Assembly: GCA_000403495.2 (NCBI GenBank)
Contig: KE159799.1
Coordinates: 1,396,508 to 1,459,491 of the forward strand
Source: Lachnospiraceae bacterium 10-1
GTDB lineage: Bacteria > Bacillota > Clostridia > Lachnospirales > Lachnospiraceae
DNA length: 62,984 nucleotides
Reading direction: 5' to 3'
Part shown: positions 37,310 to 47,600 of the stretch, piece after piece
Layout of the letters: every line of letters starts with the position of its first letter
How positions within the stretch are numbered: position 1 is the first letter of the stretch
Notes under the pieces: generated by a model
The model's input: the letters and a program-made list of their open reading frames with translations, nothing else
The model's database searches: none
Told to the model about the DNA's origin: nothing
Made by a program: the position numbers and the translations under genes

Positions 37310-38152
37310 TTATTTGATGGCCTTGCCGTCTCTTCTTCTTACGATCAGCTTATTAGAAGCTTTTTTCTTCTTACGAGTCTTAAGTCCAAGAGCAGGCTTG
37401 CCCCAAGGTGTAGAAGGACCGGGACGTCCGATTCCAGTCTTACCTTCACCACCACCATGTGGATGGTCATTGGGGTTCATTACAGAACCACGAACCGTAG
37501 GGCGGATACCCATGTGGCGCTTACGTCCTGCTTTACCTATCTTAATCAGGCTGTGGTCAACATTACCTACAACGCCAACTGTAGCTCTGCAGACAATAGG
37601 AACCATTCTCATTTCACCGGAGGGAAGACGAAGGGTTGCATATTTTCCTTCTTTTGCCATAAGCTGTGCACTGTTTCCAGCCGAACGAACCATCTGGCCG
37701 CCCTTTCCGGGATATAATTCAATGTTGTGTACCTGAGTACCAACCGGAATTGCTGATAAAGGAAGGCAGTTGCCTACTCTTACTTCAGCTTCAGGACCGT
37801 TCATGACCTTCATACCGTCTTTCAGGCCTTCAGGTGCTATGATATAGGCTTTTTCGCCATCTGCATAGCAGATCAGTGCAATGTTTGCGGTTCTGTTAGG
37901 ATCATATTCGATTCCGATTACTGTTGCAGGAATTCCATCCTTATTTCTCTTAAAATCTACAAGTCTGTATTTTCTCTTAGAACCGCCTCCGCGGTGTCTT
38001 ACTGTAATTTTACCCTGATTATTACGACCGGAATTTTTACTAAGTGAAGTAACAAGTGACTTCTCAGGTTCTTTTTTAGTGATTTCAGCAAAATCAGAAC
38101 CGGTCATATTTCTTCTGGAAGGTGTATATGGGTTATATGTCTTAATTCCCAT
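37310..38152 (-). CDS. rplB: 50S ribosomal protein L2
   Basis: This 280-aa L2 has [20 protein letters not shown] and the conserved [20 protein letters not shown] loop with the histidine near the peptidyl-transferase centre. Normal length. 158 bases separate it from rplW. Confidence 0.97.
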   Translation of the reverse strand: MGIKTYNPYTPSRRNMTGSDFAEITKKEPEKSLVTSLSKNSGRNNQGKITVRHRGGGSKRKYRLVDFKRNKDGIPATVIGIEYDPNRTANIALICYADGEKAYIIAPEGLKDGMKVMNGPEAEVRVGNCLPLSAIPVGTQVHNIELYPGKGGQMVRSAGNSAQLMAKEGKYATLRLPSGEMRMVPIVCRATVGVVGNVDHSLIKIGKAGRKRHMGIRPTVRGSVMNPNDHPHGGGEGKTGIGRPGPSTPWGKPALGLKTRKKKKASNKLIVRRRDGKAIK

Positions 38153-38310
38153 GACTCTTTCTCCTTTCGAATTTCATTTCATATCGCACTTATGTGTGCA
38201 TAATTATTACTTTACCATTACCATACAGAAGAATGCGCAGCATTCTTCTTGGATGAAACTATAGAAATGCTTAGATGCTGTTCTTTGGCATCTTAGCTTT
38301 TCTTTTCATC

Positions 38311-38610
38311 CTAGAGCCCAGCGAAAATCTCAATTTCCTTACTGTCCTCTGTAAGCCATACGATTGCCTTTTTGGTTTTAGCTGTTTTGCCGTATGTCAT
38401 ACCGCGTCTTTTGGTCTTTCCATCCAGGTTCATAGTGTTTACCCTGGCAACCTTTGCGCCTTCAAACATTTTTTCAACAGCTTCCTTGATCATAACTTTA
38501 TTTGCTTCAGGATGAACCAAAAAAGTATATTTCTTTTCGCCCATGCCAGCCATACTCTTTTCTGTAATGACCGGTTTAAGGATAACGTCATAATACTCAA
38601 TTGCTGCCAT
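38311..38610 (-). CDS. rplW: 50S ribosomal protein L23
   Basis: This 99-aa L23 has [20 protein letters not shown] and [20 protein letters not shown]. It docks trigger factor and SRP at the tunnel exit. Its ATG abuts the rplD stop region (38610), so translation is linked. Confidence 0.97.
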   Translation of the reverse strand: MAAIEYYDVILKPVITEKSMAGMGEKKYTFLVHPEANKVMIKEAVEKMFEGAKVARVNTMNLDGKTKRRGMTYGKTAKTKKAIVWLTEDSKEIEIFAGL

Positions 38611-39230
38611 TATGCAAACACCTCCTCAATCTTTGCCACTGCATCCTTGGTAAGAACCAGCGTATCACCTTTCAGGATATCGTAAACATTGATCAGCTCA
38701 ACCTGTGTTGTACCAACAGTAGGAAGATTTCTTGCAGACTTAATTACTTTTTCATCCTTATCAGCAAGAACAACCAGTGCCTTGTTTACCTTTAAATTAT
38801 CCATAACTGCTTTAAACTTCCTGGTCTTGATTTCATCAAGCTTCAGTTCATCCAAAACAATCAGTTTGCCGCTTTCCACCCTGCTTGTAAGAGCGGATTT
38901 AAGCGCTGCTCTTTTTTCTTTTTTGTTTAGTTTAAATGAATAGTCCCTTGGAACAGGTGCAAATACAACACCGCCGCCCTTCCACTGAGGGGATCTTGTT
39001 GAACCCTGTCTTGCATGACCGGTTCCTTTCTGTCTCCAGGGCTTTCTACCGCCGCCGGATACTTCAGAACGTGTTTTTGCTTTCTGTGTTCCCTGACGCT
39101 TATTGGCAAGATGCTGTACAACTGCCATGTGTACCAGATGTTCATTAACTGTAACACCAAATACCGCATCATTTAATTCAATTGTGCCAACTTCTTTGCC
39201 TTCCATATTATAAACAGATACGTTTGCCAT
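38610..39230 (-). CDS. rplD: 50S ribosomal protein L4
   Basis: This 206-aa L4 has the tunnel loop [20 protein letters not shown] and [20 protein letters not shown]. Besides its 50S role, L4 represses the S10 operon in some bacteria. Here the operon has a leader of about 340 bases where such control could act. Confidence 0.97.
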   Translation of the reverse strand: MANVSVYNMEGKEVGTIELNDAVFGVTVNEHLVHMAVVQHLANKRQGTQKAKTRSEVSGGGRKPWRQKGTGHARQGSTRSPQWKGGGVVFAPVPRDYSFKLNKKEKRAALKSALTSRVESGKLIVLDELKLDEIKTRKFKAVMDNLKVNKALVVLADKDEKVIKSARNLPTVGTTQVELINVYDILKGDTLVLTKDAVAKIEEVFA

Positions 39231-39249
39231 CTGAATAATCCTCCTTTCA

Positions 39250-39936
39250 TCAATTAGCCACAGTCTTAACAGTTTCTTTAATTGTAACTAAGGCTTTCTT
39301 AGGTCCGGGTACCGCACCTTTAACAAGAAGCAGATTCTTTTCAGCATCCACTCTTACCACTTCAAGGTTCTGTACTGTAACCTTTACACAGCCCATGTGG
39401 CCAGGCATTCCTTTTCCTTTAAACACACGGCTCGGTGAAGAGCATGCGCCATTGGAACCCTGATGACGATGGAACTTGGAACCATGGGCCATAGGACCTC
39501 TGTGCTGTCCATGTCTCTTGATCGCACCCTGGAACCCTTTTCCCTTGGAAACAGCAGATGCATCAATCTTATCACCAACTGCAAATATGTCAGCCTTAAT
39601 CTCGCTTCCAAGTGTATATTCCCCGGCATTTTCAAACTTAAATTCTCTAACATATCTCTTGCAGGAAACTCCTGCCTTGTCAAAATGCCCTTTCATAGCC
39701 TTGTTAACGCCATGTCTGTGGATAACTTCCTTTTTACCGGTTTTGTCTTTGTTAACGATTCTTTCTTTCTTATCAACAAAGCCAACCTGTACCGCACTGT
39801 AACCGTCATTGTCCACTGTCTTGATCTGTGTTACCACACAAGGACCAGCCTGAAGTACTGTTACAGGAACCAAGCTTCCGTCTTCATTAAAAATCTGTGT
39901 CATTCCAAGCTTGGTAGCTAAAATACCTTTTTTCAT
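39250..39936 (-). CDS. rplC: 50S ribosomal protein L3
   Basis: This 228-aa L3 starts [20 protein letters not shown] and carries the W-finger/[20 protein letters not shown] loop that reaches the peptidyl-transferase centre. Slightly longer than E. coli L3 (209 aa), with the extra residues in the charged first third. Confidence 0.97.
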   Translation of the reverse strand: MKKGILATKLGMTQIFNEDGSLVPVTVLQAGPCVVTQIKTVDNDGYSAVQVGFVDKKERIVNKDKTGKKEVIHRHGVNKAMKGHFDKAGVSCKRYVREFKFENAGEYTLGSEIKADIFAVGDKIDASAVSKGKGFQGAIKRHGQHRGPMAHGSKFHRHQGSNGACSSPSRVFKGKGMPGHMGCVKVTVQNLEVVRVDAEKNLLLVKGAVPGPKKALVTIKETVKTVAN

Positions 39937-40028
39937 TTTTATACCTCCATTTGCCTCTACAGCGGGCCTCTATCGGGCCATTCTAGTTTAATGGTTATTG
40001 CAAGTGTTATTTACTTGCGGCAAGTATT

Positions 40029-40349
40029 TTATTTACTTGCTTTCATCTTGATATCAATATACACACCGGCAGGCATTTCCAGTCTCTGCAATGCATCTAC
40101 CGTCTTAGGTGTAGGTGTGATGATATCGATCAGTCTCTTATGGGTTCTCTGCTCGAACTGTTCCCTGGAATCTTTGTATTTGTGAACCGCTCTTAAGATT
40201 GTAACAACTTCCTTTTTAGTAGGAAGGGGTACCGGTCCGCTCACCTGTGATCCATTCTTCTTGACTGTTTCGATGATTTTCTTGGCAGATGCATCAACCA
40301 GCTGATGATCATAAGCCTTGAGTGTGATTCTCATTACTTGACTTGCCAT
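40029..40349 (-). CDS. rpsJ: 30S ribosomal protein S10 (NusE)
   Basis: This 106-aa S10 has [30 protein letters not shown] and [20 protein letters not shown]. It belongs to the 30S head and, as NusE, binds NusB/NusG in antitermination. First gene of the S10-spc-alpha array; tuf/fusA/rpsL are not in the window. Confidence 0.97.
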   Translation of the reverse strand: MASQVMRITLKAYDHQLVDASAKKIIETVKKNGSQVSGPVPLPTKKEVVTILRAVHKYKDSREQFEQRTHKRLIDIITPTPKTVDALQRLEMPAGVYIDIKMKASK

Positions 40350-40688
40350 AAAAAAAGTCGCCTCCTTTTCGCACTTTTAGAATTTAAGTACGACAAGCGG
40401 TGACTGTACACTCTTCCGTGCGTGTCCTGTTTTTCTAAAACAAGGGGTAATATCTTTTCGAACTACCCTGATGTCTGTTTTATGCGGATTCATTTTGCCT
40501 CCGCACACTTTACAGTTTGCTTAACGCACGTGTCTCTGCTCCTTGGCAGACTAATTTCTGTACAGTGACTTGCCGTCAGGTTCTTAGGTCTGGCAGATAC
40601 CAGCCTCTTGACATTCGCTCCACGGAAAACCTGCAATGCTTTTCAGCACAGCAGCAACCTCACGCTTCATAGCTATCATGCCACAGCA
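40350..40688 (-). promoter_or_regulatory. Leader of the S10 operon
   Basis: About 340 untranslated bases lie between the promoter at 40695-40723 and rpsJ. A clear hairpin AGG-CTGG/CCAG-CCT occurs at 40586-40606. The length and position match autoregulated S10 leaders (L4-binding in other bacteria), but I could not match a known fold. No open frame of note lies inside. Confidence 0.55.
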
Positions 40689-40694
40689 CTTGAT

Positions 40695-40723
40695 AGTATA
40701 CATGATGTTTTCCAATCATGCAA
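40695..40723 (-). promoter_or_regulatory. Promoter of the S10-spc-alpha operon with UP-like A-tract
   Basis: Minus strand TTGCAT (40718-40723), 17-base spacer, TATACT (40695-40700). Just upstream is AAAAAAATAAAAAAA (about 40726-40742), a good alpha-CTD UP element for a growth-rate-controlled operon. Confidence 0.85.
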
Positions 40724-40741
40724 GTGTTTTTTTATTTTTTT

Positions 40742-40910
40742 ACAGTTCAGCCATGAAATATCTGCAATAGGGCGTGAATGCTTGCATTCTAAGCACTGTT
40801 GCAGATATTTCATGAGCGGAGCGCCTCATTTATGAAATAAAAGACAAGCCACGTTAGTGGCAACGGATGCGCAGCAGACGCTTTTATGAATAATGAGGCT
40901 GCTGAACTGT
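40742..40910. repeat. Nested palindrome cluster upstream of the S10 promoter
   Basis: An outer perfect 10-base inverted repeat ACAGTTCAGC/GCTGAACTGT (40742-40751, 40901-40910) encloses a perfect 16-base inverted repeat CATGAAATATCTGCAA/TTGCAGATATTTCATG (40752-40767, 40799-40814) and the first 80-base repeat copy. It could fold as a cruciform or long hairpin; there is no coding frame. Confidence 0.9.
40820..40899. repeat. 80-bp palindromic repeat, copy 1 (REP/MITE-like)
   Basis: The unit has terminal inverted repeats GCCTCATT/AATGAGGC (40823-40830, 40892-40899) with further pairing toward AAAAG/CTTTT, and an inner perfect hairpin GCCAC-GTTA-GTGGC (40848-40861). Copy 2 lies 131 bases away with one substitution. 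The architecture suggests a dispersed palindromic element with no coding capacity. Confidence 0.9.
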
Positions 40911-40950
40911 CTCCTTCCTCTAATTCACTTTTCCACCATTCCATCCGCCC

Positions 40951-41030
40951 AGCGCCTCATTTATGAAATAAAAGACAAGCCACGTTAGTGGCGACGGATG
41001 CGCAGCAGACGCTTTTATGAATAATGAGGC
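40951..41030. repeat. 80-bp palindromic repeat, copy 2
   Basis: It is identical to 40820-40899 except G at 40993 for A at 40862, and it keeps the terminal inverted repeat and inner GCCAC/GTGGC hairpin. The rest of 41031-41311 is AT-rich with no recognised feature except the AAGGAGG before the next gene. Confidence 0.9.
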
Positions 41031-41311
41031 AGTCGTCAACTATGCAGGCTAACTTAAAAAGCAAAACTGCACAACACAAAATATTGTATCTAAACTATGC
41101 CCTCTTCAGATTTTATACAGTATATTGTACTTCTTAACATTTCTTCTATCACAAAATCAATTATTTTTCTATATCCTGCCAATAAAAATACTGTTGTATC
41201 CAAAAACTAACTATGCTATAACTTTTTACATCACTTCTATATATAAATGTAACCATTCTTTCAATAGTATCAAATTATTTTCTTAAAATTTCTTTTCAAG
41301 GAGGACATCCT

Positions 41312-42556
41312 ATGTCTAAAGCCACGACTACTTTATTCACTCCCCAGGCAGCTCCGCTTCCTGATTTCCCTTCTCAGGAAAAAGTAGAATTTTACTTAAA
41401 CAGCCACCCCTGTGCATGGAAAATCTATTCTGAACTGCCATCTAATTTAAAACAAGAATTAATTGATTTCTGCACTGGAAAACACGGGCTGAAAGTAACT
41501 TATGATCCGGTCTTTCGACGGATTTTTAATCCTTCCCTTTGCCATAGCCGATTGGAAGCACTTCTGTCTGCCATATTAGATCGTCCCTTACGAATTATCA
41601 AAGTAATTCCCCGGGAAGGTATGCAGCTAAATGAATAGGCTAGTTTCGTTGTGATAGATGTACTCGTCCAGTTGGATGACGGTTCTTTTGCAAATGTAGA
41701 AATGCAGAAAATTGGCTACAGCTTTCCTCTTGCCCGGGCTGACTGCTATGCATCGGATATTATAATGCGTCAGTACTCACAAGCAAAACAAGAGCAGGGA
41801 AAGACTTTTTCCTTTCAGAATCTGCATAAAGTCTACTGTATCATTCTTATGGAAAAAAGTCCCCGGGAATTTCATTCTGTCAAAAATAAATATATCCACA
41901 GACGTACTTCTTCATTTGACACCAATATTTATCAGAACTCCTCCGGTCTGCATGAAGATATCTTTATTTGTCTTGACAGTTTCCATTCTATCGTACATAA
42001 TATAACTAAAGATAGTACTAATTTAGAAGCATGGCTCACCTTTTTAAGTGCCACTGATGCAGAAACTATCACTTCACTAATTAATGCTTTTCCATGTTTT
42101 GCTGCTATTTATCAGGAAATTACAGATTTCGTCAAAAATCCCGAGGAGATAATGAATATGTTGTCAGAAGCGCTTTACATTATGGACAAAAATATGGAAC
42201 GATTGATGGTCACAGAACTTCAGGAGGAAGTAAATGCTTTAAAGGCTGAGCGGGATGCAGCTATGACTGAGAAACATTCCATTATTTCTGAAATAAATTC
42301 CGTTATGAACGCAAGAAATTCTGCCATAGCTGAAAGAAATTCGGTTATAACTGAAAGGGACTCCGCCATAGCTGAGAGAGATTCAGTTATAACCGAAAGG
42401 GACTCCGCCATAGCTGAGAGAGATTCAGTTATAACCGAAAGGGACTCTGCCATAGCTGAGAGAGATTCTATCATGGCAGAATACCTTGCTGTCAGCACAA
42501 AACTGCAACGAATTCTCGATTTTTTAAAATCTCACGGTTATCAGGAGGAAATATAA
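41312..42556 (+). pseudogene. Rpn/PD-(D/E)XK nuclease-family gene interrupted by an in-frame TAG
   Basis: Codon 109 (41636-41638) is TAG, and both sides are in the same frame. Reading through gives 414 codons. The N-terminal helices are TYDPVFRRIFNPSLCHSRLE; the catalytic core directly after the stop is IDVLVQLDDGSFANVEMQK (Asp116, Glu130, Gln132, Lys133 in read-through numbering); then comes a helical domain and a C-terminal coiled coil of 14-residue repeats. The start has AAGGAGG. An internal GTG at 41651 could reinitiate but has no ribosome site. A recent nonsense mutation is the simplest view, since the rest is well kept. Confidence 0.75.
42344..42469 (+). repeat. Three 42-bp tandem repeats coding a coiled coil
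   Basis: Three near-identical units begin GTTATAAC at 42344, 42386 and 42428. They encode the 14-residue, two-heptad unit VITERDSAIAERDS at the end of the interrupted nuclease gene. Expansion or contraction would stay in frame. Confidence 0.9.
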
Positions 42557-42573
42557 GTTAAGCAAAAGTACTG

Positions 42574-44112
42574 TTATTCAACTTTCTTTTGACTGACATC
42601 CTCAAATTCCCGTATCATTTCGTCGCTGGGTGCCTTTGTCAATAAACTAACCGCCACAATTGCCGCTATGCTGACCGCAAAACCTACTGCCAGAGAATAC
42701 AATCCTGTAGCTGCGCCAAGTGTCTGGCCGCTGGCAAGTGGAATATAATCCCAAACCAGAACAGTAACAGCTCCTGATGCAATTCCTGCTGCCGCTCCCG
42801 CAAAGTTTGTCCTCTTCCAATAAAGAGAAAGCAGTACGGTTGGCCCAAACGCTGCCCCAAGTCCGGCCCACGCATTGGAAACCAGCCCCATAATGGAACT
42901 GTTGGGATCAAGAGCGATTAGATATGCCAAAACAGCAATCACAAGAACCGTGATGCGGCTGATCCGAAATACTGTCTTTTCGGAAGCATCCTTTTTTATA
43001 ATCCCTTTCACCAGATCTTCCGCTACACTGGATGCACTTACCAGGAGCTGGGAATCTGCTGTTGACATAATTGCCGCTAAAATACCGCATAGAAAAATAC
43101 CTGCAATAATTGGAATTTTCACGTCCTCAGTAAACAGCTTAATAATCATATTAATAAATACTTTTTCTTCCTCCCCACCGGCAAGTACCGCAGGATACAG
43201 GTAGGCACGTCCCACAATTCCAATCACCCACGCCAGCACCAGAGAAAGAAATACCCATATAATTGCAATTCCTTTAGATTTATTTAACTCCTTTTCATTC
43301 TTGACCGCCATAAAGCGGACTAAAATATGAGGCATACCGCAATATCCAAGTCCCCATGCCAGTCCCGATATAATATCTACCGCCCGGTAAGGTTCACCTC
43401 CATTGCTGAAAAGGCTTAAAAATGAACCTGCCCCGCCTGCTACGCCGCTCATTTCAATATTGGATAAAACACTGTCAGGACCAATCAGCCCTAATGCAAC
43501 TACAGGTACTACTAAAAGAGCCACCAGCATAAGTGTGCCCTGGATAAAATCTGTAGTGCACACAGCCATAAAACCCCCCAAAAAAGTATAAACCAAAATA
43601 ACGATGGCTCCAATGGTCAATGCAATCTTATAGTCCACACGAAATACTGAATTAAACAGTTTTCCACCTGCCGCCAGTGCTGATGCCGTGTATACCAAAA
43701 AGAAGATTACGATTGTTACCGAAGAAATAAAAAGCAAAATTCTTTTTTTATCATGAAATCTGTTTTCAAAATAAGTGGGCAGTGTCAGGGCGTTATTTGC
43801 ACGAATTGTATATCTGCGGAGTCTCCCCGAAATGAAAAGCCAGTTAAGCACCGTTCCTATAAACAACCCAATGGCAATCCATGCCTGGCCTGTCCCTAAC
43901 GCATAAACAGAGCCGGGAAGCCCCATAAGCAGCCAGCCGCTCATGTCCGAAGCCTGTGCTGACAAAGCAGCAACCCATCCGCCAAGTTTCCTGCCTCCTA
44001 AGAAATAATCCTCCGTACTATTATTCTTTTTTGCATACATTGCACCCACTCCCACCATAAGCAGAAGATACAGCGCAAAGGCAACAATAATCCATCCAAG
44101 TGAATCGCTCAT
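42574..44112 (-). CDS. putP: Sodium/proline symporter
   Basis: The ATG at 44112 has GGAAGG upstream; the frame is open to 44166. The 512-aa SSS-family transporter has about 13 spans. It shows the N-terminal YFLGGRKLGGWVAALSAQAS with the sodium/proline-site Ser/Asp residues (ASDMSGWLLMGLPG), then ALTLPTYFENRF, and a late MSTADSQLLVSASSVAEDL that in PutP holds sodium ligands. Proline uptake serves as osmolyte or for Stickland metabolism. Single gene. Confidence 0.9.
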   Translation of the reverse strand: MSDSLGWIIVAFALYLLLMVGVGAMYAKKNNSTEDYFLGGRKLGGWVAALSAQASDMSGWLLMGLPGSVYALGTGQAWIAIGLFIGTVLNWLFISGRLRRYTIRANNALTLPTYFENRFHDKKRILLFISSVTIVIFFLVYTASALAAGGKLFNSVFRVDYKIALTIGAIVILVYTFLGGFMAVCTTDFIQGTLMLVALLVVPVVALGLIGPDSVLSNIEMSGVAGGAGSFLSLFSNGGEPYRAVDIISGLAWGLGYCGMPHILVRFMAVKNEKELNKSKGIAIIWVFLSLVLAWVIGIVGRAYLYPAVLAGGEEEKVFINMIIKLFTEDVKIPIIAGIFLCGILAAIMSTADSQLLVSASSVAEDLVKGIIKKDASEKTVFRISRITVLVIAVLAYLIALDPNSSIMGLVSNAWAGLGAAFGPTVLLSLYWKRTNFAGAAAGIASGAVTVLVWDYIPLASGQTLGAATGLYSLAVGFAVSIAAIVAVSLLTKAPSDEMIREFEDVSQKKVE

Positions 44113-44273
44113 AATTAACCTTCCTTTCATCACAGCCTGCAAATCCACATTCACACAAGCCTGCAAGTAAAAATAGATCCCCGCCGATATTTATCCGCGT
44201 GTCCCTATATACTATATATGAGCGAATCCTATCCGTCAACCAAAATTTTATCATAGTACTGTGGTAAAGTGCC

Positions 44274-47200
44274 TTACTCAGCGTATTTTACATCTCCCTT
44301 AGTGGAATGTTTGATCCTGTAAAGAACCTCATCTGCCTTTGAAATTGTTTCTGAAATATGGTCATCATCCACAATCCCTTTTACATCGGCTATCCCTATG
44401 GAACAGGATAATTCCTTTTCTTTCGGAATCACAATATCTTTCTTAAGCATTTCTGAAATAATATCTGCAAATCCCTTCTTTTCTTTAATCATGCGCAGAA
44501 TACTTCTGCCAAGGGCCAATGTACTTTCTTTTGCTACAAACTGAAAACTAATCAGAAACTCATCTCCGCCATATCTGGTGGCAAAACCCCGGTCCTTGGA
44601 AATCTGCCGCAAAATTTCCGCCACTTCCTTTAAAATCCGGTCTCCCACTGCATGACCAAAGGTGTCATTATAATATTTAAAATTATCCAGATCAATATAT
44701 AAAAAAGTAATGTCTCTGGTAATTTGATTTTGTATCCAGTCTTTTATCCTCTGATAAAAACCATCCCTGTTGTAAAGTCCTGTTAAATAATCAGTAATCG
44801 CCGATTTTTCAAGCCTGCTGTTAATATTTTTTATCTGTTCTTCATTCTCCAGCTTTTCAATTGAATTCTGCAACTGTAAAAGCACCAGATTGAAAAAATC
44901 CATATCACTTTCATCCAGCATAAATTTAGTCCGGGGTGCATTCCAATTATCCTTCATGAAAATGTAAAGAATAAATACACTATTTAAATTTTCATTAATA
45001 TAGTAAGGAATACACACCATAGAACAGATCTGCATAACTCCAAACAAAGAAAGAATGCGATTGTATTCCATATAATTTTTCTTAAGTTTTGAAGTCACAA
45101 ATCCGGAACGGTGTACCAAAAAGTACTTTGTAATTTTCTCAATATCCTCATCACTTAAAGCTGCCTGCTTTGTATCAAAGCATATCTGCGGCCTGCCTTC
45201 CTTATACCTAATATATATCATGGCATCTATGCTGAAATTAAGCATAAATGTATTCAAAGAATTTTTAACCAGCTCTGAAAAGCTCTTGCCTGAAATATCA
45301 ATCATCTTCTGCCATGAGGAAATAAATTCCAGACGTTTTTTTAAAGCGGCATAGTCTTTAATGGTTCCTGCCTGCTTTGTTGCAGCCTGAATTTCCTGAA
45401 GCGTAACATCTGATAGCAGGGCTGCCTTTTTATGCTCCCTGTTATATACGATTCCCTGCCGGGCTGCTTCCAGCATATGCTGTTTTTCCAAAACACCGCA
45501 CTGCTTTGCATAGCGAATTCCCTTCTCCAGTTCTTCTAAAGCTTCTTCTTTCCTTCCCAGCTTCCTTAAAAGCTCCGCCATAGTGATTTCATACATAACC
45601 ACGCTGAAAAACTGAAATCCGGTACTTCTTCCCTCATAGATACGGGCACGTTCCATATACATGCGCGCCTCTTCCAGTTTGTCTTTATCCATCTCCACAA
45701 GCGCACTGACATAATAATATAGAAACAAATCATCATCACATGCGGTATAGGAAGCATCCAGTTTTCCGCCCTGAATTTTTTCTTCCACAGAGCGATCCAA
45801 AATATGCCCCAAAAACTGTAATGCATTGTCCAGGTAAATTCTTGTATCATAGCTTCTTGCAAGCCTGTGGCTGCAAAGCGCTAAAAGTCCGAATACCTTG
45901 GAAATATTACAGACACGCAGATCATTTAAATGCAGAATATTTATAATTTTCACACAGCTTTGCAGGTATTCAAAAGCTGTTTCGTTCTCATCTGCAAGCA
46001 GGCAATTGACTGCCATATTATACAAGGTTTCACCCACATAATTTATCATGTTCAATCGATAATAAATAAGGATTGCCTTATTGTAATACCGGTTCGCTTC
46101 CTCATACTGCTCACAAGCACAGCAATTGTATCCCAGGCCATTATATATATCAGCCAGTCTGACCGAGTCCTGTTCCCCCACAATCTCCATAGATTTATAA
46201 TAATAGTGATTCGTCACCTCATACAAACCATACAGGGAGGAAAGCATAATATTTTTCCGGTATGCGATCAGAAGCAGATTTTCATTTTCCAGCTTTTCAG
46301 CAATTTCTATCCCCTTATTAAAATGAATCAGGCTGTCTTCAAACTTTTTATCTCCGCCCAACAGTCCGGCATCATTATCATAGGCAAAAATGTAGGTATA
46401 CGCCAAATGGTTTTTGTACCCGTATTTTTTCGCCTGTTCCATAAAGACTGGTGAAACATCTATATCCGAAACGCAAAAGAAAATATTGTGCCAGCCTGAC
46501 ATTCTCGTCATTACTTCCAAAAGTTTTGCCAAAAACTCATGATATTCATCCAGCGTTTCTTTTGCAATTTTCATACAAGTATCAGCACATTCTTTGGCAG
46601 CATTTAAATTACCACTGTACATCTGCACCTGCCCCAGAATATAAAAATACCAGAATTTTTTTCCGGCAGATTTATCCTTGTCAGGAAGAAAATGAAGATT
46701 ATCACATAAAAGCAAAGCCTTTGGCATATCAGAATATATCGAAATCAGGGCATACAGTATGTAAAATTTAAATACACTATCCTCTGCAACTGAAAGCTTT
46801 TCCACTTCTATTTTGTGATAAATAATAGACAGATAATACTGGGCCTGTTCATAGTCAAGAAGGTAATACATATTGTGCAGCTTTACCAGATATTCTTCAA
46901 TATGGCTGCTTTCGAAATGAAAATGAGTATGTTCCTCTTCCACTTCAATTTCTTCTTCCGTGCCATCTACAATGCAGTTATAGTCCTCCAGTTTTTCCAG
47001 AAAACGTTCCCATGTTTCCACCATATAAGGCGGCTGCGAATGTAGTTCATTAAATGCCCCATAGACAAAAATATTTTCATGCCCTGCCTCTAAAAGATCC
47101 AGCAAAAGCAAAATTGCAGACCTGGGTGCCATATTCATGTGATCCAGCATAAAAAGCATGGGATGTTTTTCCGACAACATAGTAAGAGCTGCTTTCATTG

Positions 47201-47600
47201 CTCTTAATATCTGCTGCTTTTCATAACCGATTTCATCAAGTATAATTTCTTCTTCTCTTTTATAAAGAGGGTTGCTTACCATATTGACAAAAATAGAACG
47301 ATGTAGTGGATAAACAGGAAATTGGTCAATAAATTCCTCCGGCGTTTTGTCACTTTCAAAGATTTCATAAATATTTTTTATCACATTGACAAACGGTTCA
47401 AAAGTTTCTATCATTTTCGAACCGTTAAAATGCTGATGACACACATACATGCCAGGGTACGCTTCCTGGGCGGCCCGAACATCATCATCTGTTATTGCAA
47501 CTGCATTGTAATGTCTTACAACCGTAAATTTCTTTGTCTGTGATCCTTTCAAAAGATTTTTTACCATCGGAGCTATGTATGTCTCGTAATAAGTTCCCAT
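44274..47600 (-). CDS. Very large TPR protein with C-terminal GGDEF domain and degenerate STAND-like N-terminus
   Basis: The ATG at 47600 has GAGAGAGG upstream; product 1108 aa. The N-terminal ~230 residues resemble the Walker B part of STAND/AAA ATPases (HPMLFMLDHMNMAPRSAILL), but no Walker A GxxxxGK[ST] is seen. About ten TPR-like helical repeats follow (about 260-760, for example YNGLGYNCCACEQYEEANRY), then a GAF-like segment (about 790-920). A GGDEF domain ends the protein (DYLTGLYNRDGF, RYGGDEF at 1009-1015). The RxxD inhibitory site is replaced by KDRG, so product feedback is unlikely. It probably makes c-di-GMP in response to a bound partner; no transmembrane segment is seen. Next to a flagellin-like gene. 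Confidence 0.85.
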   Translation of the reverse strand: MGTYYETYIAPMVKNLLKGSQTKKFTVVRHYNAVAITDDDVRAAQEAYPGMYVCHQHFNGSKMIETFEPFVNVIKNIYEIFESDKTPEEFIDQFPVYPLHRSIFVNMVSNPLYKREEEIILDEIGYEKQQILRAMKAALTMLSEKHPMLFMLDHMNMAPRSAILLLLDLLEAGHENIFVYGAFNELHSQPPYMVETWERFLEKLEDYNCIVDGTEEEIEVEEEHTHFHFESSHIEEYLVKLHNMYYLLDYEQAQYYLSIIYHKIEVEKLSVAEDSVFKFYILYALISIYSDMPKALLLCDNLHFLPDKDKSAGKKFWYFYILGQVQMYSGNLNAAKECADTCMKIAKETLDEYHEFLAKLLEVMTRMSGWHNIFFCVSDIDVSPVFMEQAKKYGYKNHLAYTYIFAYDNDAGLLGGDKKFEDSLIHFNKGIEIAEKLENENLLLIAYRKNIMLSSLYGLYEVTNHYYYKSMEIVGEQDSVRLADIYNGLGYNCCACEQYEEANRYYNKAILIYYRLNMINYVGETLYNMAVNCLLADENETAFEYLQSCVKIINILHLNDLRVCNISKVFGLLALCSHRLARSYDTRIYLDNALQFLGHILDRSVEEKIQGGKLDASYTACDDDLFLYYYVSALVEMDKDKLEEARMYMERARIYEGRSTGFQFFSVVMYEITMAELLRKLGRKEEALEELEKGIRYAKQCGVLEKQHMLEAARQGIVYNREHKKAALLSDVTLQEIQAATKQAGTIKDYAALKKRLEFISSWQKMIDISGKSFSELVKNSLNTFMLNFSIDAMIYIRYKEGRPQICFDTKQAALSDEDIEKITKYFLVHRSGFVTSKLKKNYMEYNRILSLFGVMQICSMVCIPYYINENLNSVFILYIFMKDNWNAPRTKFMLDESDMDFFNLVLLQLQNSIEKLENEEQIKNINSRLEKSAITDYLTGLYNRDGFYQRIKDWIQNQITRDITFLYIDLDNFKYYNDTFGHAVGDRILKEVAEILRQISKDRGFATRYGGDEFLISFQFVAKESTLALGRSILRMIKEKKGFADIISEMLKKDIVIPKEKELSCSIGIADVKGIVDDDHISETISKADEVLYRIKHSTKGDVKYAE

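Noticed and set aside
40820-41030. CRISPR or riboswitch at the twin 80-base repeats
   Set aside because: Only two long units with internal palindromes and no spacer series; no match to a known riboswitch core.
42344-42469. CRISPR-like array
   Set aside because: The 42-base units are contiguous without spacers and encode heptads; no cas genes.
41651-42556. Independent gene starting at an internal GTG
   Set aside because: It is in frame with the upstream part and begins right after a TAG, inside the catalytic core, with no ribosome site; better described as the second half of an interrupted gene.
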